A DNA stretch of 64,000 nt from assembly GCA_022562795.1 (NCBI GenBank), contig JADFOP010000006.1, forward strand, positions 11,939-75,938. Direction: 5' to 3'. Shown piece by piece: positions 18,858 to 28,657 of this stretch; within the stretch, counting starts at the first letter, position 1, and every line of letters starts with the position of its first letter. Source of the DNA: Nitrospinota bacterium. Lineage in GTDB: Bacteria; JADFOP01. The position numbers and the translations under genes are program-made. The notes below the pieces were generated by a model, which did not search any database, was not told where the DNA came from, and saw only the letters and a list, made by a program, of their open reading frames with translations.

Positions 18858-20002
18858 CCCTCGACCATTTCTTCCTTCCCTGAAGCGCAGAGGTCCATAA
18901 CGAGGGTCTCGAGCGCCCGCCTATCACTCGTCCCACCGCCCTTCAGCTCCTCGTCAGCCTGAAGCAGCCGGTGCAAGCCGCGAGAGAGGCTCGCTTCCGA
19001 GAACCGCCCCGCCGTCTCGCGAAGCTCCCTCAGCCGTTGCCCGTGCCACCTCGAAAGCTCCTTGACGGGGTTCTTCACGGTCAGGTTATAGGTCTCCAGG
19101 TCGGACAGGCCTTTTGCGAGACTATCCTTCACCAACCAGATCCTACGGACCTGCCAGGCCAGCGTGCCTAGGATGGGAAGAGGCTGGAGGGGCCCCTGCC
19201 CGTCGCCGACGCTCAACAACGTCTCCAAAAGATTAAGGGCGGCCTCCACGTCTTGACGACCGATCGCATCGGTAAGCTCAAAGACGCTCCGCTCCCGCCT
19301 GCCTACCACCAGCCGCTCAATAACCTCCACCGTTACATCCGAGCCTTCTGAGCCATACTCGGCCAGCTTATCAAGCTCGCGGGCGAGGCGCTGCAAATCG
19401 GGGCCGACCTCTTCCACCAAATAAGCGGCCCCCTCCCGGGAGAGGTTGCATCCAAGATCGCCGGCCCGCTCCCGCACCCACCGGGTTGCCGCATCATGGC
19501 TGTAAGTTTTGCACTCGACGAACGCCCCCATGGCTCGGAAACGCCGGACGATGGGCAGGCGGCCATCTACATTCCTGCCGACGAAAATTAGGTGAGTCGT
19601 GGGGTTTGGGTTTTCTAGATATTCCAAGAGACTCTGGCGGCACGCCTCAAGCTGGCCACCGGCTTCTGTCTCTTCCAAGGACTTCTCTTCGCCGGGCTCC
19701 TCCGACGAGGCGGCCCTCCGTGGTGGGCTGAAGAGGCCTTGCCAGGCTTCAACCCGCCGAACGACGACGAGGCGCCGAGAGCCGAACAAGGGAATGGTTC
19801 GGGCCTCGTCCAAGACCTCCTCAACTTCCACCTGGTCGGCGTAGAGCCTGACAAGGCCGAACTCCCGCTCCTCTGGGGGCAGGAGGCTCTCGAGAAGGGC
19901 CCGTAAGGCCTCCTCCGCCAGATAGGTATCGGGGCCGGAGACTAAGTAAGCGGGGCGGTGAGTCCCAGCCTTTAGCTCACGCCCAAGTTGTGCGACATCC
20001 AT
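18854..20002 (-). CDS. holA: DNA polymerase III delta subunit
   Basis: HolA (delta) opens the sliding clamp as part of the clamp loader. The 382-residue protein has the delta N-terminal fold (YLVSGPDTYLAEEALRALL), a mid AAA-like region and the C-terminal helical collar domain. A charged insert (EEPGEEKSLEETEAGG, about 100-117) makes it slightly longer than usual. It lies 9 nt after lptE and its stop overlaps that of rpsT on the other strand. The lptE-holA pair is common in Gram-negative bacteria, often followed by rpsT. Confidence 0.93.
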   Translation of the reverse strand: MDVAQLGRELKAGTHRPAYLVSGPDTYLAEEALRALLESLLPPEEREFGLVRLYADQVEVEEVLDEARTIPLFGSRRLVVVRRVEAWQGLFSPPRRAASSEEPGEEKSLEETEAGGQLEACRQSLLEYLENPNPTTHLIFVGRNVDGRLPIVRRFRAMGAFVECKTYSHDAATRWVRERAGDLGCNLSREGAAYLVEEVGPDLQRLARELDKLAEYGSEGSDVTVEVIERLVVGRRERSVFELTDAIGRQDVEAALNLLETLLSVGDGQGPLQPLPILGTLAWQVRRIWLVKDSLAKGLSDLETYNLTVKNPVKELSRWHGQRLRELRETAGRFSEASLSRGLHRLLQADEELKGGGTSDRRALETLVMDLCASGKEEMVEG

Positions 20003-20011
20003 GGGTTGAGC

Positions 20012-20545
20012 CTAAAATCTCTCTAAAACGAGGTTCAAAAGCTGGCCTGCCAATTCCTCGGCCGCCACCTGACGGCTGGCCACCTTGGCCGCCTCCCGCG
20101 AGACGATGGCCGAGGAGACGGCGAACTCCTCGCGGGCAGAGAAGCTCTGGTCGAGGAGAACCTTATCCTTGACGAGGTCCTTGAAGGAAACGTGAACGCC
20201 TATGACCACTCGGTACTGGGTGACTCGATCAAAAGAGTCGAATGCCACCGGGTCCAGGAAGTAGTTCTCTAGCTTGCCTTCCAACAGGGCTGTCGCCTCG
20301 GCTCTGCCAACCACTTTCAGGCGGCCGTCTCGTATGAACTCTCGGCGGATGGCGCTGGTGATCTCTTTTTCGATCTCCGGCTCGAGAGTATGATTGGCAA
20401 AGATAGGGATGGCGACGGAGGTGATGTGAGCAGGGAGCCCGCCGGAACCTCTTCCCACGACTCCATAACCACAGCCGTTGAGAAGGGTTGCTGCCAGTAC
20501 TATCCCTAGGAGAATGGAGCTTCCTGCAGGCCGCTGAGACCTCAT
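20012..20545 (-). CDS. lptE: LPS assembly lipoprotein LptE
   Basis: LptE is the outer-membrane lipoprotein that plugs the LptD translocon and helps insert lipopolysaccharide. The 177-residue protein has a lipoprotein signal ending in LLNGC (Cys25) and the LptB/E fold typified by [20 protein letters not shown], the usual start of the mature domain. It overlaps the leuS stop by 4 nt. Its presence is good evidence for a lipopolysaccharide-bearing outer membrane. Confidence 0.9.
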   Translation of the reverse strand: MRSQRPAGSSILLGIVLAATLLNGCGYGVVGRGSGGLPAHITSVAIPIFANHTLEPEIEKEITSAIRREFIRDGRLKVVGRAEATALLEGKLENYFLDPVAFDSFDRVTQYRVVIGVHVSFKDLVKDKVLLDQSFSAREEFAVSSAIVSREAAKVASRQVAAEELAGQLLNLVLERF

Positions 20546-23040
20546 CCCACAACTATATTGGCTAGCCGGTCCGGGACCACGACCACCTTCTTGAGCTTCT
20601 TGCCGGCGATCCAGGGCTGAACCTTCGTATCGGCCAGGGCGGCGGCCTCTATCTCCTCGGAAGGAGTGCCGGCTGGCAGGTTGATTCGGCTCCGGAGCTT
20701 GCCGTTGACCTGCACCACGATGAGGACTTCCTCAGCCCGAACGAGCGCCGCATCGTAATTAGGCCATGCGGCCTGGGACACATCGCCTTGGGCGAGGCGC
20801 TCCCACAGCTCCGACATCGCGTGCGGCGCGAAGGGGGTGAACAGGAGGACAAGGGACGTAATCGTCTCCTTTAGCACCATCAGGGAGCGCTCGTCGGTCA
20901 GATCGAAGGTAGTCTTGTAGCAGGTGTTGACCAGCTCCATCAAGGACGCGATTGCCGTATTGAAGCGGAAACGCCCCTGTATGTCATCGGTGACTTTCCT
21001 AATCGTCCGGTGGGTGGCTCTTCGGAGCGCATCTAAGGGTTCTGGCAAATCGACTAGGCGTTCGTCCTCAACCTCTACGGAGGAGACCGCCTCGGCATGT
21101 TCGGTGACAAAGCGCCAGACCCGCAGGAGAAACCGGTGCGCCCCGGCGACACCGGCGTCGTTCCATTCAAGCTCCTTCTCCGGAGGAGAGGCGAATAGGA
21201 TAAAGAGCCTACAGGTGTCGGCCCCATAGCGGGCGACGATTTCATCGGGGGAGACGGTGTTGCCACGGGACTTGCTCATGACCGCTCCGTCTTTAGTCAC
21301 CATGCCCTGGGAGAGCAGGCGGGCGAAGGGCTCGTCGGTATCAATCAGCCCCAGGTCGCGCAGCACTCTGGTGTAGAAACGCGCATAGAGCAGATGGAGG
21401 ACGGCGTGTTCGATCCCGCCGATGTACTGGTCCACGGACATCCAGTATCGGGCCGCCTCATGGTCAAAGGGCCCGTCGGAGAACTGCGGGGAGGTGTAGC
21501 GCAGGAAATACCAGGAAGAATCGACGAAGGTGTCCATCGTGTCCGTCTCACGTTGGGCCGCTTCCCCGCAGGACGGACAGGCGACGTTTAGGAACGTCTC
21601 CAGATTGTTCAAGGGCGATATGCCGGTGAGGGCGCTTTCCAACTCCAGGGGCAGGATGACAGGGAGGTCCTTTTCGGGGACCGGCACGGTCCCGCAGGCG
21701 TCGCAGTATATGATGGGAATGGGGGTGCCCCAGTAACGCTGGCGCGAGATGCCCCAGTCGCGCAGGCGGTAGGTGATGGCTTTGTGCCCGATGCCCGCCT
21801 CCTCGAAGTGATCGGCGATGGCCTCGCAAGCCTGGGGGCTATCCATTCCGCTGAAGGGCCCGCAATTGACCAGAACCCCTTCGTGCACGTACGCCTCAGT
21901 CATGGTCGCCTCGTCGAGGCCACCCTCCGGGGGGTTGATGACGACACGAACGTGGATGTCGTTCTGGCGGGCGAACTCGAGGTCGCGCTGATCGTGAGCG
22001 GGGACCGCCATAATGGCCCCTGTACCGTAGTCCATCAGAACGAAGCTGGCAATCCAGATGGGGATTTTCTCCTTGGTCATTGGGTTGAGAGCGTAGCGGC
22101 CCGTGAATAAGCCCCGCTTCTCCCCAGTCTCGGCGACGCGGAGGATGCGGTCCTCCTTGGCGCACTCAGCTATGAACTCCAGAGCTTCCCGTTCCCGGTC
22201 GGAGCCGGCAATAATCTGGCGGCTCAAGGGGTGTTCAGGGGCAAGGACCATGAAGGTGGCGCCGTAGACGGTATCCTGACGCGTCGTGTAGACTCGAATC
22301 GCCTCCGTACCGTTACAAGCCTCGAGCAGGGGAAAGTCAATCTCCGCGCCATAAGACTTCCCGATCCAGTTGCGCTGCATGGTGAGGACGCGCTCGGGCC
22401 AACCCTCCCTGAGGTCCTCCAACCCTCCCAGAAGCTCCTCGGCGTAGTCCGTAATCTTGAAGAACCACTGGTCCAATTCCCGAAATGTGACCTCGCTATC
22501 GCATCGCCAGCACCTTCCCGCCTCGACCTGCTCGTTGGCCAGGACGGTCTTGCATCGGTCACACCAGTTGACCGTCGAAAGCCTCTTGTATGCCAAGCCC
22601 ATCTCATACATCTTGAGGAAAATCCACTGGTTCCAGCGATAGTAGGTCGGATCGCAGGTTGCCACCTCCCTGTCCCAATCGTAGGACAACCCGAGGGCCT
22701 TGAGCTGGCGCCGCATCGTCGAGATGTTCTCTTGCGTCCAGGTGTTGGGGTGAATCCCACGCTCGATGGCCGCGTTCTCGGCGGGCAGGCCGAAGGCGTC
22801 CCACCCCATCGGGTGGAGCACTGTATAGCCCTTCATCATGAGGTATCGGGCCAGGACGTCGCCTATAACGTAGTTGCGGGCGTGGCCCATGTGAATCTCG
22901 CCCGAGGGGTAGGGAAACATCTCCAAGACGTAATACTTCGGCTTGGAGGAATCCTCCTCAGTCTTGAAGCGCTGGGCCTCTTCCCAGCAGGCCTGCCACT
23001 TCGCCTCGATTGATTTTGCAATGTAGCGGTTGTCAGTCAT
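20542..23040 (-). CDS. leuS: Leucine-tRNA ligase
   Basis: This class I synthetase charges tRNA-Leu and edits mischarged products. HIGH is HMGH in [19 protein letters not shown] is MSKSRGN, and the CP1 editing domain lies between them. Zinc-binding cysteine pairs are visible (WCDRCK, CWRC, YCDAC). I chose the ATG at 23040 (832 residues), because [15 protein letters not shown] matches the usual N-terminus; the frame stays open to an ATG at 23100, and neither has a clear ribosome site. The stop overlaps lptE by 4 nt, in the same operon. Confidence 0.97.
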   Translation of the reverse strand: MTDNRYIAKSIEAKWQACWEEAQRFKTEEDSSKPKYYVLEMFPYPSGEIHMGHARNYVIGDVLARYLMMKGYTVLHPMGWDAFGLPAENAAIERGIHPNTWTQENISTMRRQLKALGLSYDWDREVATCDPTYYRWNQWIFLKMYEMGLAYKRLSTVNWCDRCKTVLANEQVEAGRCWRCDSEVTFRELDQWFFKITDYAEELLGGLEDLREGWPERVLTMQRNWIGKSYGAEIDFPLLEACNGTEAIRVYTTRQDTVYGATFMVLAPEHPLSRQIIAGSDREREALEFIAECAKEDRILRVAETGEKRGLFTGRYALNPMTKEKIPIWIASFVLMDYGTGAIMAVPAHDQRDLEFARQNDIHVRVVINPPEGGLDEATMTEAYVHEGVLVNCGPFSGMDSPQACEAIADHFEEAGIGHKAITYRLRDWGISRQRYWGTPIPIIYCDACGTVPVPEKDLPVILPLELESALTGISPLNNLETFLNVACPSCGEAAQRETDTMDTFVDSSWYFLRYTSPQFSDGPFDHEAARYWMSVDQYIGGIEHAVLHLLYARFYTRVLRDLGLIDTDEPFARLLSQGMVTKDGAVMSKSRGNTVSPDEIVARYGADTCRLFILFASPPEKELEWNDAGVAGAHRFLLRVWRFVTEHAEAVSSVEVEDERLVDLPEPLDALRRATHRTIRKVTDDIQGRFRFNTAIASLMELVNTCYKTTFDLTDERSLMVLKETITSLVLLFTPFAPHAMSELWERLAQGDVSQAAWPNYDAALVRAEEVLIVVQVNGKLRSRINLPAGTPSEEIEAAALADTKVQPWIAGKKLKKVVVVPDRLANIVVG

Positions 23041-23187
23041 GGCCCGCGACGGGCTATTGAGGAATATGGGGAGACCGCCTGCAGACGCGCTACCCATCAT
23101 CCCATCAGGGAATTAACAACGGTGGGGTCTCGCTGGTCGCCCCGTTCAATACCACACTTGCGACGAGCTTGGCAACCCCGACGGAAC

Positions 23188-23922
23188 CTAAAGGCCGTGG
23201 CTCAGCCTCTTAGCGAAGGCGGGCGGAAGGCCGGCCTTGAGAATCTTTTCCCCGGCCGTCTCGATATCGTAATCCACCCGATGCAGCTCAAGGGCGCCCG
23301 CAGCGTGGTCGTAGACCGCATAGGCTGCCCTCGGGTCTCCGTCGCGAGGCTGGCCCACGCTGCCAACATTGATTATGTAGCGGTAGCCGATTTTCATCCG
23401 CAGCCGGTCAAAGTGAACGCCGGCCATCTCCCCGTTGGGGTTCTGCGCGAATGCGGTGGGGCAGTGAGTATGGCCCACGAAACAACACCTGGTGGTGAAG
23501 GCCGCAAACTCATCCAGCGCATCGGCCGGGTCAAATAGGTATTCCCAGGCCTCGGGCATGCTAGGTGTAGCGTGGACTAACGTCGCCCCTTCCCCAAAGA
23601 GGGTCATGGTCAACGGCAGAGCTTCGAGGTATGGGATATGATCTTTTTCAAGCATCCGGGCGGTCCATTGAATCGCCTTGCGGGCAAAGGGGTTGAAAGA
23701 TGAGACATCGGTCAGGCCGACGGCGCCGCGGTCGTGGTTGCCCGCCACAACCACCTCTGCCGTTTCTCGAATCCTATCACAGCAGGGGTTTGGGTCGGCT
23801 CCATAGCCAACAATATCACCGAGGCAAACAACCCGGTCGACCGACTCATCGGAGAGGTGCTCGAGGACGGCCTCAAGGGCTTCGAGGTTGGCATGGACGT
23901 CAGCGAGGATGGCGATCCTCAC
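23188..23922 (-). CDS. Calcineurin-like metallophosphoesterase (YfcE/MJ0936-type)
   Basis: This is a binuclear-metal phosphodiesterase of 244 residues. Metal ligands are Asp8 and His10 (ILADVHAN), Asp36 (CLGDIVGYG), the GNHD motif (61-64), and His residues in GHTHCPT near residue 150. The substrate is unknown; relatives hydrolyse generic phosphodiesters or diadenosine nucleotides. It starts with GTG overlapping the stop of the upstream gene (GTGA), so translation is coupled to the M17-N protein. It lies between that gene and leuS. Confidence 0.9.
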   Translation of the reverse strand: MRIAILADVHANLEALEAVLEHLSDESVDRVVCLGDIVGYGADPNPCCDRIRETAEVVVAGNHDRGAVGLTDVSSFNPFARKAIQWTARMLEKDHIPYLEALPLTMTLFGEGATLVHATPSMPEAWEYLFDPADALDEFAAFTTRCCFVGHTHCPTAFAQNPNGEMAGVHFDRLRMKIGYRYIINVGSVGQPRDGDPRAAYAVYDHAAGALELHRVDYDIETAGEKILKAGLPPAFAKRLSHGL

Positions 23923-24473
23923 CCCTCGTCCTCCAAAACCAGGTCGAACTCACGACCATACGTCCCAGCCATGGCCTGTAGCCAGATCGGCGCTTCTCGC
24001 ACAAGGAGTGCGAAGCTCTCAGGCTCCTCCTCGACTATGCGGATGGCTTCATCCCGCCCGCTGGCCTGAAGCAGACCCCTCAGCGTCGAGGCCGCCGCAT
24101 CCTGGTAGGAGATAGCCTCCAGCTCACGCCCCATCACTCCAAGGCTCCAGCCTCCAAACTTTAGCTTCGCCACGTCAGCCGCCGCCAAGGCAACGGCCTT
24201 TTGCAACTTATCAGGGTTCATGGCCGAAGCCGGCCCAAACCCGAACAGCAGCACCCGTTCCGCCCCCACCCTGTCGGCCCCACCGATCAAGTGCTTCTGG
24301 CCAAGCTGCCCCGTGAGGCTCCCATCTAAAACCAATCTCGCAATAGCGCCGTCCAGGCGCCAGTCGCACCATGCCGTATGGCCCCTGGTGGGGAGCCTGT
24401 CGCTGAATAGTGAGAGGAGCAGCAAGGGGGTTAGGAGGTCGGTGAATGGGCGGCGTGCCAGGATTAATCGCAC
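23919..24473 (-). CDS. Stand-alone peptidase M17 N-terminal-like domain protein
   Basis: This 184-residue protein resembles the non-catalytic N-terminal macro-like domain of leucyl aminopeptidases (M17): DWRLDGAIARLVLDG-x2-TGQ-x-GQ is followed by RVLLFGFGP. No C-terminal metallopeptidase domain follows in this frame or nearby, so it cannot be a peptidase. Similar short proteins with unknown roles occur in Deltaproteobacteria. It starts with GTG, overlaps nusB by 10 nt and the phosphoesterase by 4 nt, so it is tightly embedded in the operon. It could bind a nucleotide or peptide (inference). Confidence 0.65.
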   Translation of the reverse strand: MRLILARRPFTDLLTPLLLLSLFSDRLPTRGHTAWCDWRLDGAIARLVLDGSLTGQLGQKHLIGGADRVGAERVLLFGFGPASAMNPDKLQKAVALAAADVAKLKFGGWSLGVMGRELEAISYQDAAASTLRGLLQASGRDEAIRIVEEEPESFALLVREAPIWLQAMAGTYGREFDLVLEDEG

Positions 24474-24925
24474 GGAGACGTCTCCTCCTCGACCTCCTTT
24501 TCGATACGAGCCCGCAGGGCCTGGTCTAAGATACCATTGACAAAGGCCGCGGAGTCGGCCGTGGAGAACTTCTTGGCTATCTCGATGGCTTCGTTGACGG
24601 TCGCCTTGGGCGGGATGTCGAGCCGGAAGAGGAGCTCGTAGAGTGCGAGCCTAAGGATGCTTCGGTCCACGGTGCTCATCCGCTCTAGGCTCCAGTGAGT
24701 GGACCAGCGGCGAATTTCTGCGTCGATGGCCTCCCGCTCCTTGACCGTCCCCTCGACAAGCTCCAAACAGAAGGCATCGAGGACGAGAGGCGCGTCGGCT
24801 ACCGTGCGATACGATTCCAAGAGGTCCGCAATGTTTTGCTCCGTCATGTCCCACTGGTAGAGGAGTTTGACGGCAACCTCCCGCGATTCGCGTCGGCTGG
24901 TGGTGGAATCGGATTCATAGCTCAT
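24464..24925 (-). CDS. nusB: Transcription antitermination factor NusB
   Basis: NusB, with NusE (S10), promotes antitermination on rRNA operons. The all-helical family pattern is clear: [14 protein letters not shown] near the N-terminus, [14 protein letters not shown] in the middle and [11 protein letters not shown]-type sequence ([25 protein letters not shown]) at the end. I chose the ATG at 24925 (153 residues); upstream sequence up to 25015 is open but Arg-rich and overlaps ribH. This start overlaps the ribH stop by 11 nt. The ribH-nusB pair is a classic linkage. Confidence 0.95.
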   Translation of the reverse strand: MSYESDSTTSRRESREVAVKLLYQWDMTEQNIADLLESYRTVADAPLVLDAFCLELVEGTVKEREAIDAEIRRWSTHWSLERMSTVDRSILRLALYELLFRLDIPPKATVNEAIEIAKKFSTADSAAFVNGILDQALRARIEKEVEEETSPCD

Positions 24926-25379
24926 CGTTAAGGCTCGCCATCTCAACGGCCGCCATCGCCGCCTCGAAGCCCTTGTTGTCGGAATTGCCGCCAGCCCGCT
25001 CAATTGCCTGCTCAATGTTATCAGTCGTGAGCAGGCCGAAGACTACGGGCATGCTGAACTCCATGCTCAATTGGGAAATACCTTTGGCCGCCTCGCCGGC
25101 GATGTAGTCAAAGTGAGGCGTCTCACCCCGGATGACCGCTCCAAGACAAATAACCGCATCGAAGTCGCCGCTGGCGGACAGCCATTTAGCTGCCAGTGGA
25201 ATCTCGAAGGCGCCGGGCACCCGGACCACGCTTATGTCCTCGTCGGCCACCCCCGTACGCGCCAGGGCGTCGAGGGCTCCCTCCAAGAGCCGGGAGGTGA
25301 TGAAATCGTTGAAGCGGCTGACGACGATGCCCATCTTTTTTCCGTCGCCCTTAGGCTTCCCTTCGATGTATCGCGGCAT
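24915..25379 (-). CDS. ribH: 6,7-dimethyl-8-ribityllumazine synthase
   Basis: RibH condenses the pyrimidine product of the RibD branch with 3,4-dihydroxy-2-butanone 4-phosphate to form lumazine, the penultimate step of riboflavin synthesis. The 154-residue length is typical. Visible signatures are [26 protein letters not shown], the [14 protein letters not shown] active-site loop, and [15 protein letters not shown]. It follows ribBA by 21 nt. Confidence 0.97.
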   Translation of the reverse strand: MPRYIEGKPKGDGKKMGIVVSRFNDFITSRLLEGALDALARTGVADEDISVVRVPGAFEIPLAAKWLSASGDFDAVICLGAVIRGETPHFDYIAGEAAKGISQLSMEFSMPVVFGLLTTDNIEQAIERAGGNSDNKGFEAAMAAVEMASLNDEL

Positions 25380-25400
25380 TGACTAAGCCCCTGCGGTTCT

Positions 25401-26603
25401 CTAGAGGTTCTCGATGAGGTGGCCTAGCTTGGAACGCTTGGCGGCCAAGTAACGGACGTTCGTATCGCGCGGCGCCATGACGAGCGGCTCGCGCTCGACC
25501 ACCTCCAGGCCGTAGCCGGCCAGCCCGACGATTTTGCGCGGGTTGTTCGTCAAGAGCCGGATCTTCTTGAGCCCCAAATCCACTAAAATTTGGGCCCCGA
25601 TCCCATAATCCCTGAGATCGTCCTTGAAGCCCAGGGTCTCGTTGGCCTCTACCGTATCGAGGCCCTCGTCCTGGAGCTCGTAGGCCTTTAGTTTATTGAG
25701 GAGACCGATCCCTCGGCCTTCTTGCTGGAGGTATAAGAGGACCCCGCTCCCTGCCTCGGAAATCATCCTTAAGGCCGCCTGGAGCTGCTCGCCGCAGTCG
25801 CAGCGATGGGAGCCAAAGACATCTCCCGTGAGGCACTGGGAGTGTAGCCGCACCAGCACCGGGCGCTCGATGTCAATCTCTCCTCGTATGAGAGCCAGGT
25901 GCGTCTGGTCGTGAATCGTATTCTTGTAGGCCACCGCATTGAAGTCCCCTAAATCCGTGGGGATGGTGGTCCGGGCGGCGACCGAAACGAATGACTCGGT
26001 GCGCATCCGGTAGGCGATAAGGTCCTTGACGGAGCACATTTTGAGGTCGTGCTCCTCGGCGAAGCGCTCCAGCTCGGGAACGCGGGCCATGGTCCCGTCT
26101 TCGTTTAGAATTTCACAGATAACCCCTGCCGGAAAGAGGCCCGCCAGGCGAGCCAGATCAACGGCCCCTTCGGTGTGGCCGGATCTAACGAGGACCCCTC
26201 CATTTCTGGCCCTGAGGGGGAAGACGTGGCCCGGCCTGGTGAGGTCCTGGGGGCTCGCGCCCAAATCAATGGCCGTGAGGATTGTCCGGTACCGGTCGTA
26301 GGCGGAAATACCTGTAGTGACTCCTTCGCGCGCGCTGATCGATACGGTGAAAGCCGTGTGGAAGTGAGCGCTGTTATCATCGACCATCTGAGGCAGCTTG
26401 AGCTCCTCGACCCGCCCGGGAGTTAGGGCAAGGCATATGAGGCCGCCACCGTTTTTAATCGCGAAATTTATGGCATCCGGGGTGACCTTCTCGGCAGCGA
26501 TCACCAGGTCACCCTCATTTTCCCGGTCTTCGTCGTCAACGAGAATAATAATCTTGCCCAAGCGGATATCCTCGAGGATTTCCTCGATGGGACGAAATGA
26601 CAT
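25401..26603 (-). CDS. ribBA: Bifunctional DHBP synthase / GTP cyclohydrolase II
   Basis: This fusion supplies both precursors of riboflavin. The N-terminal half (about residues 1-200) is 3,4-dihydroxy-2-butanone 4-phosphate synthase with the acidic DDEDRENEGD loop and RPGHVFPLRA. The C-terminal half is GTP cyclohydrolase II with the zinc cysteines in CLTGDVFGSHRCDCG and the catalytic EGRGIGL. I chose the ATG at 26603 (8 nt after GGGAGG) rather than the GTG at 26612. Both catalytic halves look complete. Confidence 0.97.
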   Translation of the reverse strand: MSFRPIEEILEDIRLGKIIILVDDEDRENEGDLVIAAEKVTPDAINFAIKNGGGLICLALTPGRVEELKLPQMVDDNSAHFHTAFTVSISAREGVTTGISAYDRYRTILTAIDLGASPQDLTRPGHVFPLRARNGGVLVRSGHTEGAVDLARLAGLFPAGVICEILNEDGTMARVPELERFAEEHDLKMCSVKDLIAYRMRTESFVSVAARTTIPTDLGDFNAVAYKNTIHDQTHLALIRGEIDIERPVLVRLHSQCLTGDVFGSHRCDCGEQLQAALRMISEAGSGVLLYLQQEGRGIGLLNKLKAYELQDEGLDTVEANETLGFKDDLRDYGIGAQILVDLGLKKIRLLTNNPRKIVGLAGYGLEVVEREPLVMAPRDTNVRYLAAKRSKLGHLIENL

Positions 26604-26617
26604 GAAGCACACCTCCC

Positions 26618-27277
26618 TTATTCAGCGAAACCGTGCTGGACTAGAAAATCCTTCGTGATGCCAGTAGAGCCCGAGACCTCATCACTGAAACGCTCGGCGA
26701 CGAAGCGCTCGACGTACTTACCAATGATGTCTGCTTCTATGTTGACGGCCTTCCCCACCTTGGCCGCTCCGAGAGTTGTGACCTCCTCAGTATGGGGGAT
26801 GAGGGCCACGCTGAAACTGCTCTCTGTATGGGCCGCTACCGTGAGGCTAACGCCGTCCACAGCCACCGAGCCCTTAGGCACGATGTAGCGCATCACCTCT
26901 TGCGGGGCCTCAATGGTCACCCAGAGGGAGTTGGCCTCGGGCCGGATATCAGAGATCACCCCTACGCCGTCGATGTGGGCGGTCACGAGGTGGCCCCCAA
27001 GGCGGGCCCCAAGGCGCATGGGCAGCTCCAGATTGCACCTGCCGCCGACCTTCTTGTAGCCCAAGGTGGTGCGGCGAAGCGTCTCGGCGGAGAGGTCGAG
27101 CGCGACGTTGGTCTCGCTAACCTCCACCGCCGTCAGGCAGACTCCATCGACGGCCAGGCTTTGGCCGACTTCCAGCTCCTTCGCCAAAACCCCAGTGCTT
27201 ACGACAAACCGCACGCCGTCATCGCGGCGAGTAATCGCCTCGATGGCGCCCTGCTCTTCAATCAGCCCGGTGAACAT
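26618..27277 (-). CDS. ribE: Riboflavin synthase alpha subunit
   Basis: This enzyme converts two molecules of lumazine to riboflavin. It consists of two tandem lumazine-binding repeats, the first beginning MFTGLIEEQGAIEAI and the second near residue 98 (HLVTAHIDGVG). The conserved SLAVDGVCLTA and SVAVDGVSLTV stretches mark equivalent positions in each repeat. The 219-residue length is normal. AGGAGG lies before the ATG. It lies 14 nt upstream of ribBA. Confidence 0.97.
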   Translation of the reverse strand: MFTGLIEEQGAIEAITRRDDGVRFVVSTGVLAKELEVGQSLAVDGVCLTAVEVSETNVALDLSAETLRRTTLGYKKVGGRCNLELPMRLGARLGGHLVTAHIDGVGVISDIRPEANSLWVTIEAPQEVMRYIVPKGSVAVDGVSLTVAAHTESSFSVALIPHTEEVTTLGAAKVGKAVNIEADIIGKYVERFVAERFSDEVSGSTGITKDFLVQHGFAE

Positions 27278-27289
27278 CGTCCTCCTCGC

Positions 27290-28402
27290 TCAGCGCCGCT
27301 TCACCACCGATGCCTCGACGTGGAGGTCGCCCTCCACCTCCTCAATGCGCAGGTCCTTTAGGCGCCAGGCCTCTTTTATGGATCCCGCCCCGAGGCCGTC
27401 CAGGAGTGTCGGGGCTTCCCGCCCTCCAATTAGCATCGGTGCGATAACGACGTGCAATCGGTCTACTAGGCCCGCCTCTAACATCGAGGCGTTTAGCTGG
27501 CCCCCGCCCTCGAGCAGGAGGTTTAAGACCTCTCTTTCGGCGAGCTTCTCCATGAGGGCAGGCATGTCGACGCGCCCATCCCGCTCGGGCAGGACGAGGA
27601 CTTCGCGGCCCAAGGCCTCGACGGCTTCCCTGCGCTCCATGGGCGCCTTGGCTGTGGTTGCCACAAGGGTCTTCACCTCCGGCCGCTCGGTCAATAGGCG
27701 GCTGGTCGGAGGGATTCGCAAAGCGCTGTCCACCACAACTCTGAGTGGATTGCGCACATCGCCCTCGAGAAGCCGGACGGTCAGCTCGGGGTCGTCCCGG
27801 ACCACAGTTTCCGCTCCCACCATGACGGCGTCGACTTCGTTTCGTAGCGCGTGGGTCCGCCGACGGGAAGCCTCGGTGGAAATCCAACGGCTATCTCCCC
27901 GGTAGGTCGCAATCTTGCCGTCGAGGCTCACGGCCGCCTTCAGAATAACGAAGGGCCGCCGCTCCGTCATCCAAGTGACGTACGCCTCGTTGAGGCGACG
28001 ACACTCCTCCTCAAGGATGCCCGCCTCCACGGGAACCCCTGCGTCCACCAAGCTTCTTACGCCCCGGCCCGCAACCTGGGGGTTGACATCGCGCGTTCCG
28101 ATAATCACCCGAGCGACCCCCGCCTCCAAGATGGCGTCTACACACGGAGGGGTACGGCCGTACTGGACGCAGGGCTCCAGCGTCACGTAAAGGGTCGCCC
28201 CGGCCGCATCCGACCCCGCGGCACTGAGCGCATTCGCCTCGGCATGGGGCTCGCCGGCCCGCGCGTGAAAGCCCTCGCCCACGATCCGGCCTTCCTTGAG
28301 GAGAAGGGCCCCCACCATGGGGTTGGGGCTCGTTCGCCCCCGCCCTCTCTGGGCCAGCTCAAGGGCCCGGCGCATCCACTTTTCGTGTTCCTCGCGCATC
28401 AT
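27290..28402 (-). CDS. ribD: Bifunctional riboflavin deaminase/reductase RibD
   Basis: RibD performs two consecutive steps after GTP cyclohydrolase II. The N-terminal deaminase (about residues 1-145) has zinc ligands in HAEANAL (His53, with Glu55 as general base) and in the C-x8-C pair EPCVQYGRTPPC (Cys78, Cys87). The C-terminal half is the DHFR-like reductase. The ATG at 28402 (or the adjacent one at 28399) directly follows the riboswitch terminator U-tract, so GGGG in the terminator's 3' arm is the only candidate ribosome site. The frame extends to 28456, but that would run through the expression platform. Confidence 0.96.
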   Translation of the reverse strand: MMREEHEKWMRRALELAQRGRGRTSPNPMVGALLLKEGRIVGEGFHARAGEPHAEANALSAAGSDAAGATLYVTLEPCVQYGRTPPCVDAILEAGVARVIIGTRDVNPQVAGRGVRSLVDAGVPVEAGILEEECRRLNEAYVTWMTERRPFVILKAAVSLDGKIATYRGDSRWISTEASRRRTHALRNEVDAVMVGAETVVRDDPELTVRLLEGDVRNPLRVVVDSALRIPPTSRLLTERPEVKTLVATTAKAPMERREAVEALGREVLVLPERDGRVDMPALMEKLAEREVLNLLLEGGGQLNASMLEAGLVDRLHVVIAPMLIGGREAPTLLDGLGAGSIKEAWRLKDLRIEEVEGDLHVEASVVKRR

Positions 28403-28434
28403 AAAAAATCCCCGACGCCGCTGGGGCGTTGGGG
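28403..28434 (-). terminator. Riboswitch-controlled intrinsic terminator upstream of ribD
   Basis: On the minus strand CCCCAACGCC (28434-28425) pairs with GGCGTCGGGG (28419-28410), nine of ten positions, around a five-base loop. AUUUUUU (28409-28403) follows and is immediately succeeded by the ribD ATG. A competing antiterminator is visible: GCGUUG (28452-28447) is complementary to CAACGC (28431-28426) in the terminator's 5' arm. The 3' arm also holds the only Shine-Dalgarno-like G-tract. Confidence 0.85.
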
Positions 28435-28497
28435 TGGCAGACAACACAACGCACACCGGTCAGCAGCGTCTCCCTCTGGACCGGCTCCGGTCACCTG

Positions 28498-28622
28498 CCA
28501 CCTTCTCCCATCCCGACTCTCACGGTCGGCTCCGGAATTCCACCGGATCAACCCCGCTGGGAGTTAGCGGGGGTCGCGGGCTCTTGCCGCCGGTAGGGAA
28601 TTTCGCCCTGCCCCGAAGGTGG
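28498..28622 (-). promoter_or_regulatory. FMN riboswitch (RFN element) aptamer
   Basis: The minus strand carries the conserved RFN core: GGGGCAGGGCGAAAUUCCC, ACCGGCGG, AGCCCGCGA, GGUUGAUCCGGUG, GAAUUCCGGAGCCGAC, and GGGAUGGGAGAAGG, in the right order. Helix P1 is CCACCUUC (28622-28615) paired with GAAGGUGG (28505-28498). Binding of FMN should favour the terminator downstream and shut off the ribD-ribE-ribBA-ribH operon. Confidence 0.95.
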
Positions 28623-28657
28623 TGTCTTATCCCTATGTTTACTACTTCTCTAGAATC

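Noticed and set aside
22231-23013. 260-codon plus-strand frame opposite leuS
   Set aside because: Shadow of leuS; no ribosome site or domain.
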